A DNA stretch of 64,000 nucleotides from GCA-2708415 sp964353185 (GCA_964353185.1 CAYGUV010000008.1:1-64000); one strand, 5' to 3'; numbered from the stretch's first letter, positions 1 through 8,708 are shown. The notes: generated from the letters alone by a model not told the origin. A program made the numbers and translations.

Positions 1-110
1 GCGCCCACGGCGATGCATCCGCATGGCCAATTCAAGGCCTCATGCGTCACTTCCGCGACGAAGTTGAAGACCGTATCTTGCAATTTAAGAAAGCGAAACT
101 AGCGGCTTAG
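1..110 (+). CDS. nuoF: NADH-quinone oxidoreductase subunit F, C-terminal end (partial)
   Basis: The reading frame is already open at base 3 and runs 35 residues to a TAG at 108-110. The tail contains AWPIQGLMRHFR followed by EVEDRI, which matches the C-terminal helix of NuoF, the FMN- and 4Fe-4S-carrying subunit of the complex I NADH dehydrogenase module. The body of the gene lies upstream of the window. In most bacteria nuoG follows directly, but here nuoG is 4.1 kb away behind an inverted block. The TAG overlaps the stop of the opposing DUF2798 gene. The call rests on a short fragment plus the downstream nuoG-N genes. Confidence 0.85.
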   Translation, partial: AHGDASAWPIQGLMRHFRDEVEDRILQFKKAKLAA

Positions 111-316
111 TTTTTCCGTTTATTCCAAAATTTATGCACCTTTGGGCCAATTAATATAATTGATGGAACAACTATAGAAAAAGCGATCAAAAAGTTCTTG
201 AGCCATCTAATTAAAAAATCATCAGGAAATCCGGCGTTTACAGCAGTTAAGATGAATGAAATAAGTGATGCATTAATGCAAGCCATTGTGACAGCAAATA
301 AAATTCGCTGTATCAC
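107..316 (-). CDS. DUF2798-like small membrane protein
   Basis: A 69-residue protein with two predicted membrane helices (about residues 5-27 and 40-60), separated by a loop with RWLKNFLIAF, and a basic end KFWNKRKN. The pattern of helix, small loop, W-hydrophobic-P helix resembles the DUF2798 family, whose function is unknown. The start is GTG at 316-314, sharing its G with the purQ stop (TAGTG), so it is probably co-translated with purQ. Its stop overlaps the nuoF stop by four bases on the opposite strand. The family call is by pattern recognition only. Confidence 0.6.
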   Translation of the reverse strand: MIQRILFAVTMACINASLISFILTAVNAGFPDDFLIRWLKNFLIAFSIVVPSIILIGPKVHKFWNKRKN

Positions 317-1140
317 TAGCTGGCCTTTTTCATTGCACTAACGTCAAAATACCGCGCGGCATTTTCAAACATTTTTAGGCCATCTGTGGCATCTGATAAT
401 GATTGTCCGTCACGCATAGCTCTATCTTTTAGCATTGCGAAATCATCGCGCTGCCATGTAAACATGCCACGTTCTGGGTGTGGCATTAAAACCATGACAC
501 GACCACTTTCATCCGTTATCCCGGCAATATCATCGGTTGAACCGTTCGGGTTAAACGGGAATTCACCGTTTGCAGCCTTACCATTTTTGGCATAACGCAA
601 AACAATTTGATTATTATCTTGCAACGTTTTTAATGTCTTATCATCCATCATAAAACGCCCTTCACCATGGGCGACAGGGACGTGCATCATCTCAACGTCT
701 TGTAACCAAGGGGATTTATTTTCTTCTACTTTTAAATCAACCCAACGACACTGATATCGCGCAGTTTCGTTATGCGTTACGGCCACTTGACGTGTGCCGT
801 ATTTCCCATCAATCGCAGGCACTAAACCCAAATTCACCAAAATTTGACACCCATTACAAATCCCTAATGTAAGGGTATCGCGCGAGACGAAATCCAATAA
901 TATATCACCAAGGGTAAGCCGCATCTTTTGAGCAAACGCATTGCCAGAGCCTGTGTCATCACCATAAGAAAAACCACCAGGCGCACAAAGGACTTGATAA
1001 TTGTTTAACAAACTGGGACTTTCGATCAAATCATTGATATGCATTACAGTGGCATTAAACCCAACAGTCTCAAAACCAAAAGCGGTTTCTTCTTCGCTGT
1101 TAACGCCATACCCTGTAATAATAAGTGCGTTTGCCGACAT
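316..1140 (-). CDS. purQ: Phosphoribosylformylglycinamidine synthase, glutaminase subunit
   Basis: PurQ hydrolyses glutamine and passes ammonia to PurL for the fourth step of purine synthesis (FGAR to FGAM). It is a class I amidotransferase: nucleophile Cys95 in LGICNGCQ, and the His221/Glu223 pair in MPHPER. At 274 residues it is longer than the PurQ of the PurS/PurQ/small-PurL system (about 220-230) and matches the size of the glutaminase domain of large PurL. It starts one base after the purL stop, so the two are co-translated. No purS is seen nearby, consistent with the partner PurL being the large type. Confidence 0.93.
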   Translation of the reverse strand: MSANALIITGYGVNSEEETAFGFETVGFNATVMHINDLIESPSLLNNYQVLCAPGGFSYGDDTGSGNAFAQKMRLTLGDILLDFVSRDTLTLGICNGCQILVNLGLVPAIDGKYGTRQVAVTHNETARYQCRWVDLKVEENKSPWLQDVEMMHVPVAHGEGRFMMDDKTLKTLQDNNQIVLRYAKNGKAANGEFPFNPNGSTDDIAGITDESGRVMVLMPHPERGMFTWQRDDFAMLKDRAMRDGQSLSDATDGLKMFENAARYFDVSAMKKAS

Positions 1141-1141
1141 A

Positions 1142-4102
1142 CTAGTAAGCCCCCAAGGTTTCTTTGTAGGATTTCTCTAAGTCTTTAATAGATACGTTAA
1201 AGTTATTGATAGACAATTGATCATTATCCGTAACTGTTCCTATTTGTTGAACAAAGTGATATCCATCCATTGCTTTTTCAAACGCATCTTTGTTTTGAGG
1301 TGCGATTGTTACAATTATGCGTCCTTGGCTTTCGGAATATAAAGCTGTGTCTAAGCGTAAATTGCTAGAAAGCTGAATATCCATGCCTAAATTACCCGCA
1401 ATGGCTTTTTTCGCCAATGCAACACCAACACCGCCAAACCCCACGGGGATGGCAGAGGCGCAAAGCTGCTGTTTATTTGCCGCAGATAATTTTTGATAAA
1501 GTGTGTAGTTCGTCACATCATCAGTTTCAGGAACATTATTCCCTAAATGCCCTAAGTGATCATAATATTCCGATGCACCTAATTCGTTTTTGGTTTCACC
1601 CAAAAGATAAACCAAATCACCCGCCATTTTAGGGTCCAGTGATACCGCGTACGCCACATCTTGCATGACCCCAATGCTTGAGATAAGTAAGGTTGGCGGT
1701 ACGGATATTGTGACGGGGTTATTATCCGCATCGTAACCTTTAAAGTCGTTAAACATGCTGTCTTTGCCAGAGATAAAGGGCGTGCGGTAACGTTTGGCCA
1801 GATGATAAATGCCATGTATGGCACGTTTAAGCTGTCCCAAACGTTCAGGTTCATCAGAAGAACACCAGCAGATGTTATCAAGCAAGGCAAGATGATCAAT
1901 ATCGCCGCCCGCCGCAATTGCTGCGCGCACGGCACTATCTAAAGCGGCTTGCGCCATATGATGGGTGTCAATATCGCTGTAACGAGGGGCTAGGCCTTGA
2001 GTTAAAACAACGCCGCGTTTGTTGTTTAGAACGGGGCGGCTGACGGTTGCATCGGTAAAGACGCGACCTTGTCCCTGAAGCGGTCCTAAAACGGCAGACC
2101 CTTGAACGTTATGGTCATATTGCGCCGCGACGAATTCTTTGGAACAGATATTTAAACGCCCCATCATTTCAATAAGTGTTTGCGCATGATATTTTGGTTC
2201 AGCAATTTCAGGTTCTTTTTCACCGCCACGGGTAAAGGTCGTCACTAATGGCGTTTCAGGTAAACCATCATGTAAAAATTCCATAGTCATATCCATGACC
2301 TTTTTACCATCCCACGTCAGAACGGCGCAACCAGAGTTTGTGAACTCTCCAATATCCCATGCCTCACACCCACGCTTTGCAAAGAGCGCGATAATCTTAT
2401 CGACATTTTTAGGGGGCACAGCCATCGTCATACGCTCTTGGCTTTCCGAGATCCAGATTTCCCATGGTTGCATGCCAGGGTATTTTAACGGCACTTTATC
2501 AAGTGCTAATTCAAAACCGCCTGAACTTTCGCCCATTTCCCCAACAGAAGACGATAGTCCGCCTGCACCATTATCTGTAATTGCATTATATAAACCCGTG
2601 TCACGAATGTCTTTTATAATCGCATCTGAGAATTTCTTTTGTGTAATAGGATCACCAATTTGAACCGCCGTCGCAGGGGAGCCTTCATCAAGCGCAACAG
2701 AAGAGAATGTCGCACCATGAATACCATCACGTCCGACCTTACCGCCGACCATAATAATTCGGTCACCCGGTTTAGCCGCTTTAATGTGACTTGGCTTGCC
2801 ATTGATTTCACGTGGTATTAGTCCAACAGTGCCTGCAAACACCAATGGTTTACCAACATAACGGTCATCAAAATACATAAACCCTTGTGGGGTAGGGATG
2901 CCCGATTGATTGCCGCCCGCTTCAACGCCTGCTACGACACCTTTCATAATAGTGTCAGGCGACAATGTGGCGTTAAATTTATCTTTACCGCGATAATATT
3001 CTAAATCTTTACGGGGGTCTGCTAGGCAAAATCCATAACGGTTTAAAACAGGTTTCGCTCCTTGGCCAAAACCAAGGCAGTCACGATTGACACCAACAAT
3101 TCCTGTGATTGCACCACCAAATGGGTCAAGCGCAGAAGGGGAGTTGTGGGTTTCGACTTTATCGGCAATCATCCACTCATCATCAAAGATTATTCCCCCT
3201 GCATTGTCGCTAAAGACAGAAATACAAAAATCATCGTCGCCTCTTGCGTTGCGAATTTCTGTCGTCGCCCCTTTGATGTAATGCTTGTAAAGTCCTGCTT
3301 TAATCTCATCAATTGGCGATGCAAAAATGGTATGTTTACAATGTTCTGACCATGTTTGCGCTAATGTTTCTAATTCAACATCTGTTGGATTACGACCTTC
3401 TTTAACAAAATATTCTTGTACGGCCTGCATATAAAGTAACGACATTCCCAATGGGCCTCGACGGGACCCGTCTGCGTTGGCAATACCTTCTTTACCGATG
3501 ACGATTAATTCTTCATCAATAACGTTTAAGTCTACTTCATCAACGACAATCCCTTGGTTGGATAATTGTACCTTTGGAACAACAATGTCCATGCCGTTAT
3601 CATTTACGAAGTCATTCTTACTTTTTATGCTGGCACGTTGAATAAGCGGATTGTGAATTTCTGCGGCAATAGCGTCTATTTCTTCTTTGCTCATATTACC
3701 TTTTAATAAAAGAAGACGCGCGCTAGAAATGTTTTTTTCACTATCAATGGTAAGATACGTCAACTCACTGGCGGTGTGGCCAATATTATCGGTTACGCCG
3801 GGAAGATAGCCAATCTCTAAGGCCCAATCAAAATCAGGTAGGGCTGCCATGTAATCATTTGCAGGTGATTTATCGCCATTTAAGATAAATGTTTTCTGTG
3901 TAACTGGATTGGTAAACGCTTCAAGAGTGTTCTGAAGGCTTTGTGGATCATTGATGGCATCTTCAATGGTATATATGTCCGCGACGTGCACGTCTTGAAT
4001 ACCCGATACGATCTTGGAAAAGTTGCGTTTATAAGTGACCGCGCGGCCATCTTCAGAAAAAGTGTGAACTTCAATACGTTGTGACATAGTGTAATTAAAC
4101 AT
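1142..4102 (-). CDS. purL: Phosphoribosylformylglycinamidine synthase, large-type synthetase subunit without glutaminase domain
   Basis: A 986-residue ATP-dependent FGAM synthase. It contains the ADP-forming AIR-synthase-type domains, with VETHNSPSALDPFGGA for nucleotide/FGAR binding, DNGAGGLSSSVGEMG, and GKDSMFNDF in the second half. Its size equals that of the approximately 1300-residue large PurL minus the C-terminal amidotransferase, which is here encoded separately by purQ. Most alphaproteobacteria instead have a PurL of about 740 residues with PurS. An alternative start is Met6 (base 4087, MSQRIEVHTF), which may be the true N-terminus; neither start has a strong ribosome site. The block is transcribed against the surrounding nuo genes. 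Confidence 0.93.
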   Translation of the reverse strand: MFNYTMSQRIEVHTFSEDGRAVTYKRNFSKIVSGIQDVHVADIYTIEDAINDPQSLQNTLEAFTNPVTQKTFILNGDKSPANDYMAALPDFDWALEIGYLPGVTDNIGHTASELTYLTIDSEKNISSARLLLLKGNMSKEEIDAIAAEIHNPLIQRASIKSKNDFVNDNGMDIVVPKVQLSNQGIVVDEVDLNVIDEELIVIGKEGIANADGSRRGPLGMSLLYMQAVQEYFVKEGRNPTDVELETLAQTWSEHCKHTIFASPIDEIKAGLYKHYIKGATTEIRNARGDDDFCISVFSDNAGGIIFDDEWMIADKVETHNSPSALDPFGGAITGIVGVNRDCLGFGQGAKPVLNRYGFCLADPRKDLEYYRGKDKFNATLSPDTIMKGVVAGVEAGGNQSGIPTPQGFMYFDDRYVGKPLVFAGTVGLIPREINGKPSHIKAAKPGDRIIMVGGKVGRDGIHGATFSSVALDEGSPATAVQIGDPITQKKFSDAIIKDIRDTGLYNAITDNGAGGLSSSVGEMGESSGGFELALDKVPLKYPGMQPWEIWISESQERMTMAVPPKNVDKIIALFAKRGCEAWDIGEFTNSGCAVLTWDGKKVMDMTMEFLHDGLPETPLVTTFTRGGEKEPEIAEPKYHAQTLIEMMGRLNICSKEFVAAQYDHNVQGSAVLGPLQGQGRVFTDATVSRPVLNNKRGVVLTQGLAPRYSDIDTHHMAQAALDSAVRAAIAAGGDIDHLALLDNICWCSSDEPERLGQLKRAIHGIYHLAKRYRTPFISGKDSMFNDFKGYDADNNPVTISVPPTLLISSIGVMQDVAYAVSLDPKMAGDLVYLLGETKNELGASEYYDHLGHLGNNVPETDDVTNYTLYQKLSAANKQQLCASAIPVGFGGVGVALAKKAIAGNLGMDIQLSSNLRLDTALYSESQGRIIVTIAPQNKDAFEKAMDGYHFVQQIGTVTDNDQLSINNFNVSIKDLEKSYKETLGAY

Positions 4103-4129
4103 AGTGGTATGGTTTTACAATAGAATTTT

Positions 4130-4159
4130 TTGTTATTTAGATGAAATTCCCCCTATATT
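4130..4159 (+). promoter_or_regulatory. Possible sigma70-type promoter for nuoG
   Basis: TTGTTA at 4130-4135 and TATATT at 4154-4159 are separated by 18 bases, in the 109-bp divergent gap between purL and nuoG. The expected start near 4166 would give a leader of about 46 bases. Because the inverted purLQ block separates nuoG from nuoF, a promoter is needed here. This is a consensus match only. Confidence 0.4.
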
Positions 4160-4211
4160 TTTATGTTTTAGTCGTTTAGAAATGTAATCGTAACAAATAT
4201 TTGAGTAAACC

Positions 4212-6236
4212 ATGCCTAAACTCACCATTAATGATCAAGAAGTTGAAGTCGAACCAGGAACGTCGATTATTCAAGCTGCCGAACAAATTGGCGTTGAAAT
4301 TCCGCGTTTTTGCTACCACGATAAGCTATCTGTACCTGCCAATTGCCGTATGTGTTTGGTAGAAGTTGAAGGCGGCCCGCCTAAACCTGTTGCGTCTTGC
4401 GCCATGGCGTGTGGTGAAGGGATGGTTGTTAAGACCGAATCTGAGATGGTGAAAAAAGCGCGTAAAGGTGTGATGGAGATGCTCCTCATAAATCATCCCC
4501 TTGATTGTCCAATTTGTGACCAAGGCGGTGAATGTGACTTGCAGGATCAAGCCGTTGCCTATGGGTATGACCGTTCACGCTATACTGAAAATAAACGTGC
4601 GGTTAAAGATAAGCCGCTTGGCCCTTTAATTAAAACTATTATGACACGTTGTATAAACTGTACTCGTTGTGTGCGCTTTGGCGAAGAAATCGCAGGTGTT
4701 GCAGAATTGGGTCAGCTCAATCGTTCTGAAAATGCTGAAATTGGTACTTTCATTGATCAAGCCGTTACTACTGAATTATCAGGCAATATGATTGATATTT
4801 GCCCTGTAGGTGCTCTAACTTCTAAACCTTATTCATTTAAGGCGCGTTCTTGGGAATTACAAAAAACGCAAACGATTGACGTGCATGATGCCGTTGGCTC
4901 AAATATCCGCGTCGATAGCCGTTCTGGCGAAGTATTAAGAATTTTGCCGCGCCTTCACGAAGATGTGAATGAAGAGTGGATAAATGACCGCACAAGGTTT
5001 TCTTACGATGGCCTAACCAAAAGCCGTTTAGACCGCCCATACATCCGCGATAATAAAACGCAGAAATTGCGTGAATGCAGTTGGGAAGAGGCATTGCAGG
5101 TAGCTGGCGATAAAATCAAAACATTTGATAGTGATAATATCGCAGCATTTGCAGGTGATATGGCCGATGCCGAAAGTATCTACGCGCTAAAAAAATTAAT
5201 GAAAAATCGTGGCGCTGAAAATATTGAATGCCGCGTGGATGGTGCGATGTTCGATGCCTCTAATAAAGGAAGCTATCGTTTCAATTCAACCATAGCTGGA
5301 ATTGAAGAGGCCGATTCTATTTTAATCATTGGTACAAATTTACGCCACGAAGCAACAATGATTAATGCGCGTATTCGAAAAACATGGTTAGAAAAGCGTA
5401 TTCCAATTGCTTATATCGGTGAAGAAATGGATATGACTTACCCAACAACATGTTTGGGCAATGATATAAGTGCTTTAGAGGCATGTGTTAATGTGCCACA
5501 AGACGCGAAAAAGCCGATGGTTATCGTTGGGTCTTCCGTTTTTGCGCGCGATGACGCTAAGGCTGTTTTGGGTATTATCCAACGCATTTGTGATAATGCA
5601 GGCGTAATTACAGAAGAATGGAATGGCTTTAACGTGGTTCAAACGGCTGCGTCTCGCATGGCTGCGTTGGAGATGGATTTCGTTCCATCAAAAGAATTTG
5701 ATCTCAATGAAATGGGTTTGGTTTATCTGCTTGGCGTTGATAATCCTGAAACTATAAATAATATCCATCCGCATTCTTTCGTGATTTACCAAGGCTCTCA
5801 TGGTGATTTAGGGGCGCATCGTGCCGATCTTATTTTGCCTGCTGCTGCTTACACGGAAAAAGATGGGATATATATGAACGTTGAGGGGCGTTCACAACGT
5901 GCCCGACGTGCCGTATTCCCACCGGGAGAGGCACGGGAGGATTGGAAAATTATCCGCGCTATTTCTGATCAGGCGGATCTTTCCATCGAATTTACTGATA
6001 TTTTATCTCTCCGTGAATCAATGGGCAATGATTACCCAACGCTTACCGATTACGATCAAATAAAACCTGCTAAATTTAAGCCTTTTGAAGGTGAAGGCAA
6101 GGCATCAGACGCTCCATTTAATTATCCAATTGATAATTTTTACCTTACAAACCCAATTTGCCGCGCATCAGACATTATGAAGCGTTGCTCAACTGAATTT
6201 GTTAAACCAAAACAAATTTTGGAGGCTGCAGAATAA
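4212..6236 (+). CDS. nuoG: NADH-quinone oxidoreductase subunit G
   Basis: The 674-residue iron-sulfur subunit of the complex I peripheral arm. The N-terminal 2Fe-2S domain has Cys34, Cys45, Cys48 and Cys63. A second domain carries the HPLDCPICDQGGECDLQD cluster motif and a ferredoxin-like CINCTRC with a later CPVGAL. The rest (about residue 220 onward) is a molybdopterin-oxidoreductase-like fold that in complex I no longer binds the cofactor. Length is typical for the class. It starts the downstream part of a split nuo operon, and its TAA overlaps the next gene's ATG by one base. Confidence 0.97.
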   Translation: MPKLTINDQEVEVEPGTSIIQAAEQIGVEIPRFCYHDKLSVPANCRMCLVEVEGGPPKPVASCAMACGEGMVVKTESEMVKKARKGVMEMLLINHPLDCPICDQGGECDLQDQAVAYGYDRSRYTENKRAVKDKPLGPLIKTIMTRCINCTRCVRFGEEIAGVAELGQLNRSENAEIGTFIDQAVTTELSGNMIDICPVGALTSKPYSFKARSWELQKTQTIDVHDAVGSNIRVDSRSGEVLRILPRLHEDVNEEWINDRTRFSYDGLTKSRLDRPYIRDNKTQKLRECSWEEALQVAGDKIKTFDSDNIAAFAGDMADAESIYALKKLMKNRGAENIECRVDGAMFDASNKGSYRFNSTIAGIEEADSILIIGTNLRHEATMINARIRKTWLEKRIPIAYIGEEMDMTYPTTCLGNDISALEACVNVPQDAKKPMVIVGSSVFARDDAKAVLGIIQRICDNAGVITEEWNGFNVVQTAASRMAALEMDFVPSKEFDLNEMGLVYLLGVDNPETINNIHPHSFVIYQGSHGDLGAHRADLILPAAAYTEKDGIYMNVEGRSQRARRAVFPPGEAREDWKIIRAISDQADLSIEFTDILSLRESMGNDYPTLTDYDQIKPAKFKPFEGEGKASDAPFNYPIDNFYLTNPICRASDIMKRCSTEFVKPKQILEAAE

Positions 6237-6640
6237 TGACCAAAACTAGTATAGAAATGGTGCAAGAATTTCATGAAACCTATGGTTTGCCAGTCGAAAC
6301 TGAGCAAACGTTAGCGTCAGATAAGACCCAGACATTGCGTATCAATCTATTGGCCGAAGAATTAGATGAATTGAAAGAAGCGCTTCAAAACAACGATCCA
6401 GTTGAGACATTGGATGCTTTAATTGATCTTCAATATGTTCTAGATGGTGCATTTCTGTCTTTTGGTATGCAGGATGTAAAACAGGCCGCGTTTGAAGAAG
6501 TTCACCGTTCTAACATGTCCAAGCTTGGTGAAGATGGAAAGCCTATCCGCCGACCTGAAGATGGTAAAGTCATGAAAGGCCCAAATTATTTTAAGCCAGA
6601 CATGACAAAGTTCATTAAAAAAATGAAGAAAGCCGCGTAA
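6236..6640 (+). CDS. MazG-like/phosphoribosyl-ATP pyrophosphohydrolase-type nucleotide pyrophosphatase
   Basis: A 134-residue all-alpha protein with the metal-binding pattern of the MazG/PRA-PH superfamily: LAEELDELKEAL, then ETLDALIDLQYVLDGA, then EEVHRSNMSKLG, and a basic tail (YFKPDMTKFIKKMKKAA). Such enzymes remove non-canonical or excess nucleoside triphosphates; relatives also occur in phages. The substrate cannot be read from the sequence. Its ATG overlaps the nuoG stop and its TAA abuts the GTG start of nuoH, so it is embedded and translationally coupled inside the complex I operon. No complex I role is known for this family. Confidence 0.8.
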   Translation: MTKTSIEMVQEFHETYGLPVETEQTLASDKTQTLRINLLAEELDELKEALQNNDPVETLDALIDLQYVLDGAFLSFGMQDVKQAAFEEVHRSNMSKLGEDGKPIRRPEDGKVMKGPNYFKPDMTKFIKKMKKAA

Positions 6641-7663
6641 GTGACTGATTTTTTACAGCAAGATCTTTGGCTCGTTTACCTTCAACCGCTTGCATTTATG
6701 TTGGCGCATATTGGTATCTTAATTGGGGTCATTCTTGGGTCAATGGCTTATTATACTTATGCCGAGCGTAAGGTCATGGGCCTGATGCAACGTCGTCAAG
6801 GGCCTGCGATGGTTGGGCCGTTTGGTTTGTTGCAGCCGATTGCTGATGGTATCAAGCTTTTGTCCAAAGAAATTATTATTCCATCACAAGCCAACGGTGT
6901 TTTATTTATCCTTGCACCTATTCTTGTTTTTGCGCTGTCGTTAATTGCGTGGGCGGTTATTCCCGTTAGTGCGCAACTTGTTTTAGCGGATATTAATGTG
7001 GGAATTCTGTACCTTTTTGCTGTCTCGTCACTTGGTGTTTATGGCGTGATTATCGCGGGTTGGGCGTCCAATTCAAAATATGCATTTTTGGGTGCGTTGC
7101 GCTCTGCCTCACAAATGGTGTCATATGAAGTTTCCATGGGCTTGGTTATTGTTTGTGTCCTTTTATGTGTTGGTACGTTGAATTTAACCGAAGTCATTAC
7201 CGCGGATCGTCCATGGTGGATGGTTATCATGTTATTGCCGATGTTGGTTGTTTTCTTGGTGTCAATATTGGCGGAAACAAACCGCGCGCCATTTGATTTG
7301 CCTGAGGGCGAATCGGAAATTACGGGCGGATTTATGGTTGAATATTCCGCGATGGGCTTTGCGCTTTTCTTCCTTGGTGAATATACCAACATGATTATGA
7401 TGAGCGCGATGACAACTGTCTTATTCCTTGGCGGATGGTTACCCCCATTTGGGATTGAGGCATTGGCGTTTGTCCCAGGAGTTATCTGGTTTGCCTTGAA
7501 AACGGCGCTTATCATGTTCTTTTTTATCTGGGCGCGGGCGACGTTCCCACGTTATCGTTATGATCAACTTATGCGCCTGGGCTGGAAAGTATTCTTGCCG
7601 TTCACACTTTTTTGGGTGGTTGTGGTTTCTGGCACTTTGCTTTATTTTGATGCATTGCCTTAG
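6641..7663 (+). CDS. nuoH: NADH-quinone oxidoreductase subunit H
   Basis: A 340-residue polytopic inner-membrane subunit that forms part of the quinone-binding cavity at the junction of the two arms of complex I. The signature AERKVMGLMQRRQGP lies near residue 42, and the acidic loop with ETNRAPFDLPEGESEI follows the sixth helix. The start is GTG, directly after the stop of the MazG-like gene. Length and order match the alphaproteobacterial subunit. nuoI follows after eight bases. Confidence 0.97.
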   Translation: MTDFLQQDLWLVYLQPLAFMLAHIGILIGVILGSMAYYTYAERKVMGLMQRRQGPAMVGPFGLLQPIADGIKLLSKEIIIPSQANGVLFILAPILVFALSLIAWAVIPVSAQLVLADINVGILYLFAVSSLGVYGVIIAGWASNSKYAFLGALRSASQMVSYEVSMGLVIVCVLLCVGTLNLTEVITADRPWWMVIMLLPMLVVFLVSILAETNRAPFDLPEGESEITGGFMVEYSAMGFALFFLGEYTNMIMMSAMTTVLFLGGWLPPFGIEALAFVPGVIWFALKTALIMFFFIWARATFPRYRYDQLMRLGWKVFLPFTLFWVVVVSGTLLYFDALP

Positions 7664-7671
7664 GAAATAAC

Positions 7672-8154
7672 ATGAAAAATTTTATTCAATCATTTTTACT
7701 TATCGAAATTGTTAAAGGCATGATGCTGACATTGAAATATATGTTTTTCATGCCCAAAGTGACAATCAATTACCCGAATGAGAAGGGTCCATTAAGCCCG
7801 CGTTTTCGTGGTGAACATGCGTTGCGCCGTTATCCAAATGGGGAGGAGCGTTGCATTGCGTGTAAATTATGCGAAGCGATTTGCCCTGCCCAAGCGATTA
7901 CGATTGAAGCTGTACCACGCGAGGATGGATCACGCCGTACGACACGCTATGATATTGATATGACCAAATGTATTTATTGTGGTTTGTGTCAAGAAGCCTG
8001 CCCCGTAGATGCCATTGTCGAAGGACCAAATTTTGAATATGCAACCGAAACGCGTGAAGAGCTTTATTACAATAAAGATAAATTATTGGATAATGGTGAC
8101 CGTTGGGAAGCGCAAATTGCCCGTAATTTGGCCGCAGACGCCCCATATCGTTAA
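7672..8154 (+). CDS. nuoI: NADH-quinone oxidoreductase subunit I
   Basis: A 160-residue ferredoxin-like subunit carrying two 4Fe-4S clusters (N6a and N6b), seen as CIACKLCEAICP and CIYCGLCQEACP. The N-terminal amphipathic helices anchor it at the membrane junction. It passes electrons toward N2 and quinone. Length is standard. The operon is then interrupted by 554 bases before nuoJ, whereas nuoI and nuoJ are usually adjacent. Confidence 0.97.
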   Translation: MKNFIQSFLLIEIVKGMMLTLKYMFFMPKVTINYPNEKGPLSPRFRGEHALRRYPNGEERCIACKLCEAICPAQAITIEAVPREDGSRRTTRYDIDMTKCIYCGLCQEACPVDAIVEGPNFEYATETREELYYNKDKLLDNGDRWEAQIARNLAADAPYR

Positions 8155-8402
8155 AATTAACCCATTATAACTTATTGATATTATTAAGGAAAAACCATTC
8201 CTTTAGTTCGTTTGTCAAATTTTGAGGGGTGGGGTGCCTCGTTAATTTTTATGAAAAATTATTTTTGAGAAATAGCGGTTACGATGTCTCCCGTAATGCG
8301 GTGCCGATGGTAAGTCGGACAGTAAAATCATCATACCATAATTGTAAAAGTTAATATATTAATATTCTTGACATTAAGCCATGCGTTTGATACATTACTG
8401 GT
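8155..8402. other. Non-coding gap between nuoI and nuoJ (first part)
   Basis: No convincing ORF. A short hairpin AAGGAA/TTCCTT lies at 8186-8203 with a 6-base loop, about 30 bases after nuoI; it could act as a weak terminator but lacks a strong T-run. Farther on, the G-rich stretch near 8225-8245 and a small CCGA/TCGG stem near 8303-8317 may fold. A strong promoter match sits at the end (separate entry). No known RNA family was recognised. Confidence 0.4.
8368..8396 (+). promoter_or_regulatory. Strong sigma70-type promoter match
   Basis: A perfect TTGACA at 8368-8373 and TACATT at 8391-8396 have exactly 17 bases between them. The predicted start, seven bases past the -10 box, falls on base 8403, the A of the ATG of the small ORF that follows. 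The transcript would therefore be leaderless. It could also drive nuoJ-N independently of nuoG-I. Confidence 0.6.
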
Positions 8403-8600
8403 ATGAACAAAGTAGGTGTAGTATCTTTTAACATGGCAGCAAGTGGACTAGGTACGCGAGGGTCTACTCGTTCGTTGCATGCACAAAAAGCATATGCCTT
8501 TCAAGAAGCTTGCCGAGGAGCAATGTTTGGTGGTGTTTTAGCCGCTAGACAAAGGGCGGGAGGCTTAACCGCAGCAAAACCTGGCCCAGCTCCTAGATAA
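8403..8600 (+). CDS. Unknown small protein, possibly from a leaderless transcript
   Basis: A 65-residue ORF starting at the predicted transcription start of a strong promoter. The product is basic and rich in Ala, Gly and Arg (TRGSTRSLHAQK, GGVLAARQRAGG, ending KPGPAPR). No membrane segment or known domain is evident. It sits in the unusual nuoI-nuoJ gap, on the same strand, followed by a hairpin. I do not recognise it. Support comes from promoter placement and an uninterrupted frame, and it could be a chance ORF. Confidence 0.4.
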   Translation: MNKVGVVSFNMAASGLGTRGSTRSLHAQKAYAFQEACRGAMFGGVLAARQRAGGLTAAKPGPAPR

Positions 8601-8620
8601 ATCTTCATTCTTAACAGTGA

Positions 8621-8645
8621 ATAGTCTGTAATTTTTGCAGACTAT
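8621..8645 (+). terminator. Hairpin between the small ORF and nuoJ
   Basis: ATAGTCTG (8621-8628) and CAGACTAT (8638-8645) form a perfect 8-bp stem with a 9-base loop. The loop, not the 3' flank, holds the T-run, so it is not a classical intrinsic terminator. It could partly terminate the small ORF transcript or stabilise the nuoJ message. Confidence 0.4.
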
Positions 8646-8708
8646 CTCTTGCGTTTGTAAGCACTTAGCAGTACAAAAATGACGTTATAACTTTTTGTGG
8701 GCATATAT

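Noticed and set aside
1579..1935. 118-residue minus-strand frame inside purL
   Set aside because: Same strand but different frame from purL, which is complete and conserved through this region.
7039..7515. 158-residue minus-strand open frame inside nuoH
   Set aside because: Antisense to a well-supported conserved gene, with no domain; a shadow of membrane-protein codon bias.
8403..8600. Small ORF as a displaced nuoJ N-terminus
   Set aside because: Its sequence is basic and not hydrophobic, and nuoJ is complete downstream.
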